A DNA stretch of 64,000 bases, taken from assembly GCF_900116565.1 (NCBI RefSeq), contig NZ_FPCJ01000001.1, forward strand, positions 1,364,001 to 1,428,000. The letters are read 5' to 3'. Of the stretch, positions 53,716 through 63,006 are shown piece after piece; position 1 is the stretch's first letter, and every line of letters begins with the position of its first letter. Both the position numbers and the translations under genes were made by a program. This stretch comes from Thermoflavifilum thermophilum (GTDB taxonomy: Bacteria > Bacteroidota > Bacteroidia > Chitinophagales > Chitinophagaceae). The notes below the pieces were generated by a model that saw nothing but the letters and a program-made list of their open reading frames with translations, was not told the DNA's origin and searched no databases.

Positions 53716-53753
53716 CAAGCGAGAAAAAAGTTTTTATAGGATATGAAAAAGTT

Positions 53754-54035
53754 TCAGTGTTCTTTTTCCCAGAGATATTTCAGGTAATATTTATCCTGAT
53801 TGTCTTTATTGCTGTCGAAAAATGTATTGCAGAAATGAGCCACCACTACCAGGAACCATGTACCTGTAAACCAACCTTCCCAGGGATACGCGTCGCCCTG
53901 CAATTGTGCATCCCGATGCCTGTATACAACCAGCCATAAAACAAGCATAGCAATTACATACACGACCAGGTGAACAAAGAAAGCGGCTTTGGAAGGAGCT
54001 CGATAGGGATGGCGGGCATAGCTTTTTGGTTCCAT
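53754..54035 (-). CDS. 2TM domain-containing protein
   Basis: A 93-residue membrane protein with two hydrophobic segments (about 18-40, AAFFVHLVVYVIAMLVLWLVVY, and 56-72, FTGTWFLVVVAHFCNTFF) joined by a short charged loop. It matches the 2TM domain family of Bacteroidota; some members are fused to histidine kinases, but this one is stand-alone. The tail is charged (DSNKDNQDKYYLKYLWEKEH). It lies 60 bases downstream of the TPR gene and ends before a strong terminator. Function unknown. Confidence 0.82.
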   Translation of the reverse strand: MEPKSYARHPYRAPSKAAFFVHLVVYVIAMLVLWLVVYRHRDAQLQGDAYPWEGWFTGTWFLVVVAHFCNTFFDSNKDNQDKYYLKYLWEKEH

Positions 54036-54095
54036 CGTGAGTCACAGATTTTTGCAAAGATAGCAATTCATGATTAATGCATCACCAAAATTTGT

Positions 54096-55184
54096 TTATG
54101 GCTGGTTATCGGTTTGAAAACGAAATCGGCCGTCGTTGTAATACTCGCCGGCCGGGAGCTGCAGAGGATGTTGCTGATGATAGATCAGGAATTTTTGCAT
54201 GTCCTGGGAATGAAGATTCATCCATTCGCGAAAGGCCGCTGCATCGGCGGCTGGGCCGAATAACCATTGATTGTAAGCTTCAAATACGCCGGCACGGATC
54301 ATCTCGGCCTGATAGTCAAACAGGGCAAAAGGATAATCATCTGCAAATAGGTTTTCCCAATCCAGGATAAACCGGATGCGCAGCATGGTGAGGGTTTCCG
54401 GTGTGATGCCCGCGTCGGCTACAGCTGCTTGTTTGGCCAGGGTTTGCAAAAAAGCTTCCCGGAAACTGGCCGGCCTGGATCCCGGAAGTGGCAGAGGCAC
54501 GCGCGAGAGTATGCCACTGGCAAACAGGCGCTTGTAGGTATCAAACAATATGCCTTTGATCTCAGCAGTACGCAGGGTAAAGCTTTCCAGATTGATGAAG
54601 ATTTCACCATACAGCAATGTCCACACCATATCATCTGTGTAATAATAGGTGCGGGCGGCCTGGTAGTAATTATTTGCGTAGGAAGGCGCCATCTGAATGC
54701 CTTTGATCCAGCTCTGCAACGCAGGCTTGTAATTTTCTTCATTGAAATAAAGCAACCCAAGCTGATGATACAAAGCGCCTTCGTGGGGAAATTGCCGGAT
54801 GCCTTCATTAAGCAGGCGGATGGCTTTTTTATCATCTTGCTGACCTTCAGCGATCTCGGCAGCAAGCTGATAGGTGCGTACGGATGCTGATTTGTTTTTG
54901 AGCAGAGAATTGATGATAGCTTCCGCACGGGGATAGTCTTTGCGCATCAAATAGGCAGTAGCAAGATCTTCCTGATACAACTGGTTGGTGGGATCCTGCT
55001 GGATAACCTGTTGCAATACAATGATGGCATTGGCATAATCGCCTGCACTCATAAAACGCTGGGCTGTGGCGTAAAGGGCAGGAACCCTATCAGCTGCAGG
55101 TGATTGGGAAACAGCATGCCGGAATGGGCTGCACAGTACAACCATGCACAAGGCAAGGATTTGAATGGCCGGCTTCAATGGCAT
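54096..55184 (-). CDS. Exported TPR-repeat protein
   Basis: 362 residues with a signal peptide (cleavage near AVSQ, about residue 27). TPR-like helices occupy residues 35-180: ALYATAQRFMSAGDYANAII, LYQEDLATAYLMRKDYPRAE, LYHQLGLLYFNEENYKPALQ and NYYQAARTYYYTDDMVWTLL. The C-terminal half is unrelated and ends in a Pro/Gln region. It is probably periplasmic and acts as a protein-binding scaffold. It follows the terminator of the serC-DUF1015 unit and is probably cotranscribed with the 2TM gene. Confidence 0.82.
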   Translation of the reverse strand: MPLKPAIQILALCMVVLCSPFRHAVSQSPAADRVPALYATAQRFMSAGDYANAIIVLQQVIQQDPTNQLYQEDLATAYLMRKDYPRAEAIINSLLKNKSASVRTYQLAAEIAEGQQDDKKAIRLLNEGIRQFPHEGALYHQLGLLYFNEENYKPALQSWIKGIQMAPSYANNYYQAARTYYYTDDMVWTLLYGEIFINLESFTLRTAEIKGILFDTYKRLFASGILSRVPLPLPGSRPASFREAFLQTLAKQAAVADAGITPETLTMLRIRFILDWENLFADDYPFALFDYQAEMIRAGVFEAYNQWLFGPAADAAAFREWMNLHSQDMQKFLIYHQQHPLQLPAGEYYNDGRFRFQTDNQP

Positions 55185-55253
55185 ATGCCGCTTTTGCGGT
55201 AAAACTAAACAAATGCCCGGGAATCAGGGTGTAAACATGCGTTAATATCCCGC

Positions 55254-55279
55254 AAAAAAACGACCTGTCTGGCAGACAG
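55254..55279 (-). terminator. Terminator after serC-DUF1015
   Basis: On the minus strand a CTGTCTG/CAGACAG stem (55279-55265, one-base formal loop) starts one base after the DUF1015 stop and is followed by seven T (55260-55254). The stem is short but the T run is clear. Confidence 0.75.
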
Positions 55280-55280
55280 A

Positions 55281-56630
55281 TCAGAAATGTGATTTTTCAG
55301 CTTCAAACCATTCGATGGGATGTACGATTTCTGTTTCTTCAAGTGAATGAATGAACAGGCCATCGGGTAATTTGGGTTCAAACCAGGTGGATTTGGGAGG
55401 CATCATCTTGCCCTCATCTGCCACGGCAAACAATTGTTCGGGTGTTACCGGATGCAGCAGAAAGGCAACGGCCATTTCTCCACTGTTCACACAGCTTTCC
55501 AGATAACCGGCACCGCGGATACCTCCTGCAAATACGATCCGCTCGTCGGTACGGGGATTTACAATGCCCAGCAGAGGTTTCAATACCAGGTTCTGCAGCA
55601 GACTTACATCCAGCGATTCCACGGCGTCATCGGGGATGAGTTCAGATTTTACGGTGAGGCCATACCAGCTCCCTTGACGGCCTGCCTGGCCCCTACACAG
55701 GTACATGCCCATCTGATGGGGTGCCTGTGGCCGGAATACGGTATCCTGTGGTTCAGTGATTTCAAATGATGCTTTCAACTTCTCCAGAAATGATTCGGGA
55801 TCATGGCCATTCAGGTCTTTCACCAGCCGGTTGTATTCCATGATAAACAATTGATCGGCCGGGACCAGGGTAGTCAGGAAAAACTGATGCGGATCAGCAG
55901 GATTGGCATTTCCTTCCTGCATCCATTCTTTGCGGAGCAGAGCTGCCGATGCTGCCCGGTGATGACCGTCGGCAATATAGGTGCAGGGTACCTGCAGTTC
56001 AAAGATGCGGGTAATCTGAGCAATCGCTGTCAGGTGATTGATTTTCCATACTATATGCTCCAGGCCATCTTCACCATGGAAATGATAGGCCGGCTGATGG
56101 GTGTTTTTCCATTTTTCGATTAAAGCATGCAGAACAGGCAAAGGTCTGTAGGCCAGGAACACATTCCCCGTCTGAGCACGCGTAAACCGGATATGTTGAA
56201 TCCGATCCTGCTCCTTATCAGGCCGGGTAAGTTCATGTTTTTTGATAATTCCGTTTTCATAATCATTCAAAGACGAAAGGCAAACCAGTCCCGTTTGTTC
56301 TATGTATTGTCCAGCTGCGAACGGATGGGACATGCGCTGGGTATAAATGTAATAATGGTTACCCGTGTCGTGAATGAGTAAGCCCCGCTCCAGAAATTCG
56401 CGCAGGCGGCGTGCGCCGGCCTCATACACTTCATCCGGAAATGGAGTATGTGCATCTATGTATTGCGGAAAATGTATTTCAGGTTTTGAAATGTGGTAAA
56501 ATGATTCGGGATTGTTGCGGGCTATGCTTTCGGCTTCGCGTGCACTCAACACATCATAAGGGCGGGCTACCACACGCGCAGCCAGTTCAGGATTTGGTAA
56601 AATAGCTCTGAAAGGACGTATCACTGTCAT
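55281..56630 (-). CDS. DUF1015 family protein
   Basis: A 449-residue soluble protein of the DUF1015 family. Signatures are MTVIRPFRAILPNPELAARVVARPYDVLS at the start, NPESFYHISKPEI, YTQRMSHPFAAGQYIEQTGLVCLSSLNDYENGIIKKHELTR, CTYIADGHHRAASAAL (His-rich, possible active site) and FAVADEGKMMPPKSTWFEPKLPDGLF at the end. It lies 45 bases downstream of serC on the same strand, an arrangement frequent in Bacteroidota. A link to serine metabolism is suggested by context; the reaction is unknown. Confidence 0.9.
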   Translation of the reverse strand: MTVIRPFRAILPNPELAARVVARPYDVLSAREAESIARNNPESFYHISKPEIHFPQYIDAHTPFPDEVYEAGARRLREFLERGLLIHDTGNHYYIYTQRMSHPFAAGQYIEQTGLVCLSSLNDYENGIIKKHELTRPDKEQDRIQHIRFTRAQTGNVFLAYRPLPVLHALIEKWKNTHQPAYHFHGEDGLEHIVWKINHLTAIAQITRIFELQVPCTYIADGHHRAASAALLRKEWMQEGNANPADPHQFFLTTLVPADQLFIMEYNRLVKDLNGHDPESFLEKLKASFEITEPQDTVFRPQAPHQMGMYLCRGQAGRQGSWYGLTVKSELIPDDAVESLDVSLLQNLVLKPLLGIVNPRTDERIVFAGGIRGAGYLESCVNSGEMAVAFLLHPVTPEQLFAVADEGKMMPPKSTWFEPKLPDGLFIHSLEETEIVHPIEWFEAEKSHF

Positions 56631-56675
56631 GGTTCAGGTTGTTTTTCACATGTTATTGGTATGTGTTTGTCTATA

Positions 56676-57746
56676 TTATCCGTGTGTACGTGCGAAATAA
56701 CGCATGCTTTCTACCAGGTATTCCACGCTTTCAATGGGCATGGCATTATAGATGGAAGCCCGAAAGCCGCCAACGAGCCGATGTCCCTTGATGCCCACGA
56801 TATCTTCTTTTTTGCAGAATTCCAGGAACTCTTTTTCCAGAGAAGGATCATTCATTACAAAACACACGTTCATCCTGCTGCGATCGGCCGGATCGGCAGT
56901 ACCTTTGAACAAGGGATTTTCGTCAATTTCCCGGTAGAGCAATGCGGCCTTTTCTTCATTGCGTTTTTCGATGGCAGCAATGCCTCCCTGTTCTTTCAGC
57001 CAGCGCAGCGTAAGCATGGAAATATAGACCGCAAAAACAGGAGGTGTGTTGTAGATGGATTCATGCTGGATATGCACGCGGTAATCGAGCATGGTCGGAA
57101 TCAACCGGCTTACCTTACCCAGGATGCTTTTTCTCACTACCACCAACGTTACACCGGCAGGTCCCATATTTTTTTGTGCGCCTGCATAAATGAGTGCAAA
57201 CTTGTTGAAGTCCAGCTGCCGGCTAAAGATGTCGCTGCTCATATCGGCCACCAGTGGTACCTCTACTTCGGGAATCTGATGCCATTGCGTACCATAAATG
57301 GTATTGTTGGTGGTGATGTGCAGATACTTCAGATGTTTGGGAACGGTAAATGATTTGGGAATATAGCAATAGTTCCGGTCGGCCGAGCTGGCAATCACTT
57401 CCACATTTCCAAACAGACGGGCTTCCTTCAATGCGCGGTTGGCCCATACGCCGGTATCCAGATAACCGGCTGTTTCACCGGTATCCAACAGGTTATAAGG
57501 CACCTGCATAAATTGGGTACTGGCTCCACCATGCAGAAAAAGCACTTCAAAATCCTCATCCAACTGAAGCAGTTCCCGCACCAATTGTCTGGCTTCTGCC
57601 ATCACCTGCAGAAAAGCTTCGCTGCGGTGAGAAATCTCGAGGATGGACATGCCCAGGCCATCAAAGTCAATCAACGCCTTGCTTGCTTTGTAAAGCACCT
57701 CGTTGGGCAACATCGAGGGGCCAGCATTAAAGTTGTGCACTTGCAT
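56676..57746 (-). CDS. serC: Phosphoserine aminotransferase SerC
   Basis: PLP enzyme that converts 3-phosphohydroxypyruvate to phosphoserine for serine synthesis (and 4-phosphohydroxythreonine for PLP). 356 residues, as expected. It starts VHNFNAGPSMLPNEVL, has FLHGGASTQFMQVPYNLL for the cofactor phosphate, HITTNNTIYGTQW, VADMSSDIFSRQLD and the PLP Lys192 in YAGAQKNMGPAGVT. The C-terminal motif GHRLVGGFRASIYNAMP is complete. It precedes DUF1015 in one unit. The 215-base gap upstream is AT-rich, with a 10-bp inverted repeat at 57830-57873 and no gene. Confidence 0.97.
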   Translation of the reverse strand: MQVHNFNAGPSMLPNEVLYKASKALIDFDGLGMSILEISHRSEAFLQVMAEARQLVRELLQLDEDFEVLFLHGGASTQFMQVPYNLLDTGETAGYLDTGVWANRALKEARLFGNVEVIASSADRNYCYIPKSFTVPKHLKYLHITTNNTIYGTQWHQIPEVEVPLVADMSSDIFSRQLDFNKFALIYAGAQKNMGPAGVTLVVVRKSILGKVSRLIPTMLDYRVHIQHESIYNTPPVFAVYISMLTLRWLKEQGGIAAIEKRNEEKAALLYREIDENPLFKGTADPADRSRMNVCFVMNDPSLEKEFLEFCKKEDIVGIKGHRLVGGFRASIYNAMPIESVEYLVESMRYFARTHG

Positions 57747-57961
57747 CCGTTTAAATCAATTGATCATGATAAGATATGGTTACAGCATTTGGTACCGATT
57801 CAGGGTTAACAGCAATGGGTTTCATTTTTTTCATTTTCTCCACGGATGAAAAAGATTAAACGAAGAAAATGAACAATTATTTATGTATAACTTTCAGCAA
57901 ATCAATGATAAAAAGATTAAGTTGGTTTTTTCAATGAGCGTCGTAAAGGTAGAATTCTTTT

Positions 57962-58936
57962 TTATTCTTTAAAATACCCTGTTCGTTCTTTCCTGGCATT
58001 CCATTGGAGATGTTCAAGCGACTTCCATTCCAGGCTATCGGCGTGGGTAAACTGCACGCCTGTAAGGTTTCGCAAGTCAGGCTGACCGGCATTGACCCAG
58101 GCTGTGTACCAGAAAGAGGCAACGGCCTGAATGGCTTGTTGCATCCGGCGTTCCACCATCTGGTGCATCATGGATTCGTATGTTTCGAGATAAGTTGTGC
58201 TATAGCCTTTTACCCATTGATCCTTGCGGAGGTAGTAACTATATTTTGCTTTGCGAGGGAAATGGTGGCGAAGGTATTTTTCAACGGCAAGCACGGTGTC
58301 GGCAGCCCGGGCGCTTTCGCGGATGAGTTGCCAGATTGTGGCGGAAGGTTGCGGCAAATAGTGAGCTTTGCCTACCCATAGCTGAAAATGAGGATACAGG
58401 CGTTCGGGGACATCTGTTTCCCAGAGAGCGTGGATGCCGTGCTGGCCCGTGAATTGTCCGTCGTAATTGCTGCAGGCATGGAGGGGCACGCAGGCATCTG
58501 CAATGTAATGGCCCAGGTCTGCTGCCAGTTTCAGGATGCGTTTGCCATCGTGTTGCCGGAAAGCTTCCACCAGCTGGTTGTACACTTGCAGGGTACTCCA
58601 GGGCAGAATACCCTGATGATGCAGGGTTTCTGCCGGCCAGCGAAGGGTAGCCTGCTGCCAGCTGCAGGGCCAGGCCGTGGAATCATACGCATCGGCATCA
58701 AAATAATGCCGCGGAGCTTCCGAGCGCAGGATAAATTTCCGGCGATCAGCATCAGCGGCGTGCTCCGTCAGAAATGATTGATAAGGCTTGAAAAATACCA
58801 GCATATCGGGCGGCAGGCTAAACACGGCCTGGTAGTTGATGCGGCTGTGGGCGAAAAATCCCCAGCCATCCAGATGAAGCGGAATAACCATCATCCATCC
58901 GCATAGCAGCCATACTCCTGGCATCCTTCGTTTCAT
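57962..58936 (-). CDS. Zinc-dependent phospholipase C-like exported protein
   Basis: 324 residues with a signal peptide; cleavage before WGFFAHSRIN would leave an N-terminal Trp, which in zinc-dependent phospholipase C and S1/P1-type nucleases coordinates zinc together with the nearby His. Further candidate ligands are DLGHYIADACVPLH (His, Asp) and the TGQHGIHALWETDVPERL segment. The enzyme would act in the periplasm or outside on phospholipids or phosphodiesters. Its start overlaps the end of the DUF502 gene by 4 bases (ATGA), so translation is coupled. The family call is moderately strong; the substrate is unknown. Confidence 0.8.
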   Translation of the reverse strand: MKRRMPGVWLLCGWMMVIPLHLDGWGFFAHSRINYQAVFSLPPDMLVFFKPYQSFLTEHAADADRRKFILRSEAPRHYFDADAYDSTAWPCSWQQATLRWPAETLHHQGILPWSTLQVYNQLVEAFRQHDGKRILKLAADLGHYIADACVPLHACSNYDGQFTGQHGIHALWETDVPERLYPHFQLWVGKAHYLPQPSATIWQLIRESARAADTVLAVEKYLRHHFPRKAKYSYYLRKDQWVKGYSTTYLETYESMMHQMVERRMQQAIQAVASFWYTAWVNAGQPDLRNLTGVQFTHADSLEWKSLEHLQWNARKERTGYFKE

Positions 58937-59556
58937 GCCTGGGAATTTAATGGGGATTCAGTATGTTCGCCGATTTCCATGTTCACTACCCCACCAGATA
59001 CGGCAAATTTCATGGCTTCTCCAGCACTTACCTGATTCAGAGGTCTGATGCGTGTTCTGTGCACCACATACAATTTACCGGCTACTGCATAAGACTGAGG
59101 TACATACACGGCAACCATATCTGGCATGCCAACTAAATGCATATCAGTCTGGGTGATGAAACCTATTTCCCACACATCGGGCGAATAAATGCTCACCAGC
59201 ACGGGATGGTCAAATTTGCGTTTTTCACCCACCACAGCATCGAACAAATCCTTCACTGAAGTGTAAATATATCGGATAAACGGGGTTTTCTCCAGCAAAC
59301 GATCAAATAAATCAAAGATGCGCCCGATAATGAAAGACGAGCTTAAATAACCCATCAGAATGATGAATAAAATCACAATTACAAAGCCCAGGCCTTTGAT
59401 TCGATAAGCTGCGGGTACAAGCTCTTTGGGAAATAAATTATCGATGGTGTTAAAAATCCAATACAAGGCAAACAAGGTGATGGTAATGGGGGCCAGCACC
59501 AGCAACCCCTGAAAAAAGTGCTTGACAATACCACCTGCAGTGAGTCTGCGTTTCAT
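58933..59556 (-). CDS. DUF502 family membrane protein
   Basis: 207 residues from ATG 59556 (MKRRLTAGGIVKHF); the longer frame to 59601 adds a non-conserved stretch overlapping the intergenic region. Two helices (about 12-33 and 55-79, with FFQGLLVLAPITITLFALYWIFNTID and GYLSSSFIIGRIFDLFDRLLEKTPFIRYIYTSVKDL) precede a beta-rich domain (FDHPVLVSIYSPDVWEIGFIT, MVAVYVPQSYAVAGKLYVV), the DUF502 pattern. It is coupled to the Zn-phospholipase-like gene and divergent from tetR. Role unknown; an envelope function is likely. Confidence 0.87.
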   Translation of the reverse strand: MKRRLTAGGIVKHFFQGLLVLAPITITLFALYWIFNTIDNLFPKELVPAAYRIKGLGFVIVILFIILMGYLSSSFIIGRIFDLFDRLLEKTPFIRYIYTSVKDLFDAVVGEKRKFDHPVLVSIYSPDVWEIGFITQTDMHLVGMPDMVAVYVPQSYAVAGKLYVVHRTRIRPLNQVSAGEAMKFAVSGGVVNMEIGEHTESPLNSQA

Positions 59557-59637
59557 GGTTGAGGATTTTATCCGACAAAGGTACATCTGCCCGACCGCCA
59601 CGAGGCAGAATTTTAAAGAAAGTACGTAGAAAACTTT

Positions 59638-59665
59638 TTTGATTTAAAAAGTTTCCATAGTTTTG
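59638..59665 (+). promoter_or_regulatory. Candidate promoter of the tetR efflux operon
   Basis: TAGTTTTG at 59658-59665 matches the -7 consensus exactly. A TTTG at 59638-59641 is 16 bases upstream, somewhat short of the usual 19. The start codon of tetR lies 24 bases downstream. No clear palindromic operator is visible. Confidence 0.5.
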
Positions 59666-59688
59666 CCCCGCTTTTCAAGATTCAAAGC

Positions 59689-60357
59689 ATGACTAAAAAG
59701 CAAATACCGCCTGTACGAGATATGCATGCCGAAGCCATGGATCGGGTGATAAGTGTGAGCAGGCGCTTGTTTCAAACCTATGGGTTGCGCACCATGACGG
59801 TAGATGAAATTGCCCGCCATCTGGGCATGTCCAAGCGAACCCTTTACCAGTTGTTTCGCGATAAAAACGAGCTGGTGCGCATGGTGGTGAAGCAATTCAT
59901 TGAAGAAATGCAGGCAAATTGTGAATCAATCAGAAAGGATGCCCGCGACGCTATTCATGAAACTTTTCGCATGTTTCAATATCTGGATGGCATCTTTCGT
60001 AACCTGAATCCCATCGTATTTGCCGAAATGCAGCGTTATCATCCCGATGCATTCATGCTTTTTGATCAGCATCAACAAACCTATATCAAGCAACTCATCA
60101 TTCATAATCTACAAAGGGGCATCCAGGAAGGATTTTATCGGGCGGATTTAAACATTGAAGTCATTGCAAGGTTCAGGCTGGAATCTGGGTTGTTGCCGCT
60201 TCGTCAGGATATTTTTCCGAAAGACCAGTTTCTCTTGCATGAGGTACAACATGAGTTGATGTTGCATTATCTGTATGGCATTTCTACCGTCAAAGGACAT
60301 CAGTTGATTCAACAATATCAGCAACAATTTGATGAGCAATCAAACAAAAAATTATGA
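59689..60357 (+). CDS. TetR/AcrR family transcriptional regulator
   Basis: 222-residue repressor. The N-terminal HTH is clear: EAMDRVISVSRRLFQTYGLRTMTVDEIARHLGMSKRTLYQLFRDKNELV (residues about 15-63). The ligand-binding domain is helical, as in the family, and ends in a Gln-rich tail. It is the first gene of the operon and its stop overlaps the tolC start by 4 bases (ATGA). It probably represses the efflux genes and responds to a substrate of the pump. Confidence 0.94.
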   Translation: MTKKQIPPVRDMHAEAMDRVISVSRRLFQTYGLRTMTVDEIARHLGMSKRTLYQLFRDKNELVRMVVKQFIEEMQANCESIRKDARDAIHETFRMFQYLDGIFRNLNPIVFAEMQRYHPDAFMLFDQHQQTYIKQLIIHNLQRGIQEGFYRADLNIEVIARFRLESGLLPLRQDIFPKDQFLLHEVQHELMLHYLYGISTVKGHQLIQQYQQQFDEQSNKKL

Positions 60358-61760
60358 GCCGGATTTTTATGCGACTGATCGTGGTTTTATGTATAACTCT
60401 TGTATGTCATCGAGCAATGTATGCACAGGATAGTCTTCCTGTCGTTCACCGTTTTTCATTGCAGGATTGTATTTCATATGCAATTGCACATGAATTGAAT
60501 CTTCAGTCAACGAAAATAGATGCCCAGATTACGGCAGCCAAAGAAAAAGAAGTTACAGGGCTGGCTTTGCCCAGAGTTACGGCCAGCGGGCAGTTTCAGG
60601 ATTATTTAAAACTTCCCACCACCTTGTTTCCTGATTTTTTTTCACCGGCTGTATATGCCATTTTGAAAAAAGAAAACCTGATTCCACAGGATAAGCCTAT
60701 TCCACAAGCGGGACTTACACCGGTACAATTTGGTACACAATATAATTTGAATGCAAGTGTAACGGCTTCTCAAACTTTGTTCGATCCCAGTGTGTTTGTG
60801 GCTTTGCAGGCCAGGCAAACGATTCTGGAATTGGCGCATAAAAATACACAACGCACTGAACGCGATTTAAAAGTTACAGTTTCTAAAGCATACTACAATG
60901 TGTGGATTGCTCGCAAGCAGTTGCAGGTAGTACAGGATAATATTGCTCGATTGGAAAAATTACTCCATGATACACGTGTAATGTATCAGAATGGATTTGC
61001 CGAAAAACTCGATGTGGACCGGCTGCAGGTGCAAATAAATAATTTAATGGCACAACAAACCGAAATGCAAAACATGGTAACGTTGAGCGATCAGCTTTTG
61101 AAATTTCAAATGGGCATGCCTTTACAGGATAGCCTGCAATTGACTGATTCTTTGAGCTTTGATGATGTAAAAACAGATTTATTGCAGGAGGAAGATGTTG
61201 ATTTGCATCAGCGTATTGACTATCAGGCTTTGCAAACACAGTTAAGGGTCAATCAATATGATTTAAAACGTTATCAGCTTGCCTGGTTGCCCAACCTTTC
61301 AGCCAATGCAAGCTATGGAATCAATGCAGCACGAACTTCGTTTAACTTTTTTGATCATGATCAGCCCTGGTTTAAAACTTTTTATGTGGGCATGAATTTA
61401 TCTGTTCCGTTGTTTGAAGGTTTGCAGAAAAAATATCGCATTGACCAGGCTAAACTAAATGTGCAGAAAACACAACTTCAGTTGCAATTGCTTGATCAAA
61501 GTATGCAACTGGAATGGCAACAAGCTAAAACCAACTTAAGCAATTATTTGTTGAATGTGAATTCACAGGAAAAAAACATGCAGCTGGCACAGGAAGTTTA
61601 TGAGCAAACCATAAAGAAATATGAAGCCGGTGTGGGTTCTACGATTGAGATTAACAATGCAGAAGGAGATCTGCAACAGGCACAACTGAATTACTATACT
61701 GCTCTGTACAATGCCATGCTGGCTAAAATTGATTATTTAAAAGCTGTAGGTAAACTTTGA
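60354..61760 (+). CDS. TolC family outer membrane efflux protein
   Basis: 468 residues with a signal peptide (cleavage near MYAQ, about residue 25). Two outer membrane efflux repeats form the trimeric channel: FSLQDCISYAIAHELNLQSTKIDAQIT in the first half and LSVPLFEGLQKKYRIDQAKLNVQKTQLQLQLLDQSMQLEWQQAKTNLSNYLLN plus VYEQTIKKYEAGVGSTIEINNAEGDLQQAQLNYYTALY in the second. It acts as the outer duct for the adaptor and RND pump encoded downstream; overlap with tetR implies coupling. Confidence 0.95.
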   Translation: MSRIFMRLIVVLCITLVCHRAMYAQDSLPVVHRFSLQDCISYAIAHELNLQSTKIDAQITAAKEKEVTGLALPRVTASGQFQDYLKLPTTLFPDFFSPAVYAILKKENLIPQDKPIPQAGLTPVQFGTQYNLNASVTASQTLFDPSVFVALQARQTILELAHKNTQRTERDLKVTVSKAYYNVWIARKQLQVVQDNIARLEKLLHDTRVMYQNGFAEKLDVDRLQVQINNLMAQQTEMQNMVTLSDQLLKFQMGMPLQDSLQLTDSLSFDDVKTDLLQEEDVDLHQRIDYQALQTQLRVNQYDLKRYQLAWLPNLSANASYGINAARTSFNFFDHDQPWFKTFYVGMNLSVPLFEGLQKKYRIDQAKLNVQKTQLQLQLLDQSMQLEWQQAKTNLSNYLLNVNSQEKNMQLAQEVYEQTIKKYEAGVGSTIEINNAEGDLQQAQLNYYTALYNAMLAKIDYLKAVGKL

Positions 61761-61766
61761 TGTTAT

Positions 61767-62924
61767 ATGATTTTCACGCAAAAAATGTTGGGTATGATAT
61801 CCAGATCATTTTCCGTTAGCCTGATAGGTTTCGGATGCATAGCTCTGGCTATGATGGTTCTTCCTGCATGCAATGCACGCACAGACAAGCAATCATCCAA
61901 TGAAGAAAAACTGCAAAAATTGTTGCAGGAACGCGATCGCATCAATCAGGAAATTCAGGCTCTTCAACAATCCATAGCACCTGCGCAACAAAAAGCGGTT
62001 CCAGTATCGGTAATCAATCTCAGTCCGGAGATATTCAAAAGTTATATTGAAGTACAGGGACATGTAGATGCCCAACAAAATGTGAATGTGAATCCGGAAG
62101 TTTCGGGTGTGGTAACAGGCATTTATGTACATGTAGGCCAGTGGGTGAAGAAAGGACAGGTACTGGCACAGTTGGATGATAAAGTAATTCGCCAGCAACT
62201 GGCACAATTAGAAACTCAACTTGATTTTACCAGAAACTTATATGAGCGACAGAAAAATCTCTGGTCACAAAAAATCGGCACAGAGGTGCAGTTGTTACAA
62301 GCCAAAAACAATTATGAAAACGTACAAAAGCAAATAGCCGTTGTACAATCACAATTGGCTTTGTACCGACTTGTGTCGCCTATTGATGGTAGGGTTGATG
62401 AAGTGGATTTGAAGATAGGCCAGGCTGTTTCACCCGGCATGAATACCATTCGGGTGGTGAATTTAAATGACTTGCGTGTAAAAGCACAAATACCGGAAAA
62501 TTACATAAATCATGTGCATCAGGGAGATCCTGTAGAAGTAATATTTCCGGATGCGGAAGACACTTTGCATACCACACTTAATTATGTCTCAAGTGTAATT
62601 GATCCCAATAATCGTTCATTTGGAATTGAAATCAAATTACCCGCACATTCTATTTTCAAACCAAATATGATGGCTGCAATTCGTGTGGTTGATTATGTCA
62701 ATCCTCATGCGATAGTAATACCTGTAAATGTATTGCAGCAAACGGAATCAGGTGATTATGTGTTTGTGGCAAAACAAAATGTTGCCCGTCAGGTAAAGGT
62801 AGTAATAGGGAAAATGTATCATAACCGGGTGGAAATTTTACAGGGATTAAATCCGGGAGATACACTCATTGTCAATGGCTATCAGGATCTGGAAGATAAA
62901 ACACCCATTGTTGTTGTCAAATAA
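61767..62924 (+). CDS. Efflux RND periplasmic adaptor (membrane fusion protein)
   Basis: 385 residues. Signal peptide with lipobox VLPAC (Cys35), so lipid-anchored to the inner membrane. A helical hairpin (ERDRINQEIQALQQSI, LEKQ-like QLAQLETQLDFTRNLYERQKNLW) lies between lipoyl halves (NVNPEVSGVVTGIYVHVGQWVKKGQVLAQLDD and RLVSPIDGRVDEVDLKIGQAVSPG). Barrel and membrane-proximal domains follow. It joins the RND pump to TolC. An earlier ATG at 61767 and an internal one at 61785 or 61794 are all compatible. Six bases separate it from tolC. Confidence 0.94.
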   Translation: MIFTQKMLGMISRSFSVSLIGFGCIALAMMVLPACNARTDKQSSNEEKLQKLLQERDRINQEIQALQQSIAPAQQKAVPVSVINLSPEIFKSYIEVQGHVDAQQNVNVNPEVSGVVTGIYVHVGQWVKKGQVLAQLDDKVIRQQLAQLETQLDFTRNLYERQKNLWSQKIGTEVQLLQAKNNYENVQKQIAVVQSQLALYRLVSPIDGRVDEVDLKIGQAVSPGMNTIRVVNLNDLRVKAQIPENYINHVHQGDPVEVIFPDAEDTLHTTLNYVSSVIDPNNRSFGIEIKLPAHSIFKPNMMAAIRVVDYVNPHAIVIPVNVLQQTESGDYVFVAKQNVARQVKVVIGKMYHNRVEILQGLNPGDTLIVNGYQDLEDKTPIVVVK

Positions 62925-63006
62925 CATGGGGATGAATTTATTCTTATACAGGAAAATCTTTTAGCATTCCCGTTGTATATCGCCTTGTTGCTTAAATGAT
63001 ATTCAC

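Noticed and set aside
53638-53718. 27-residue N-terminal extension of the acyl-CoA synthetase
   Set aside because: This stretch contains the terminator hairpin of the upstream gene and is not like the family N-terminus.
57830-57873. Inverted repeat TTCATTTTCT/AGAAAATGAA upstream of serC
   Set aside because: It is AT-rich and low in complexity with a 24-base loop; such matches are expected by chance.
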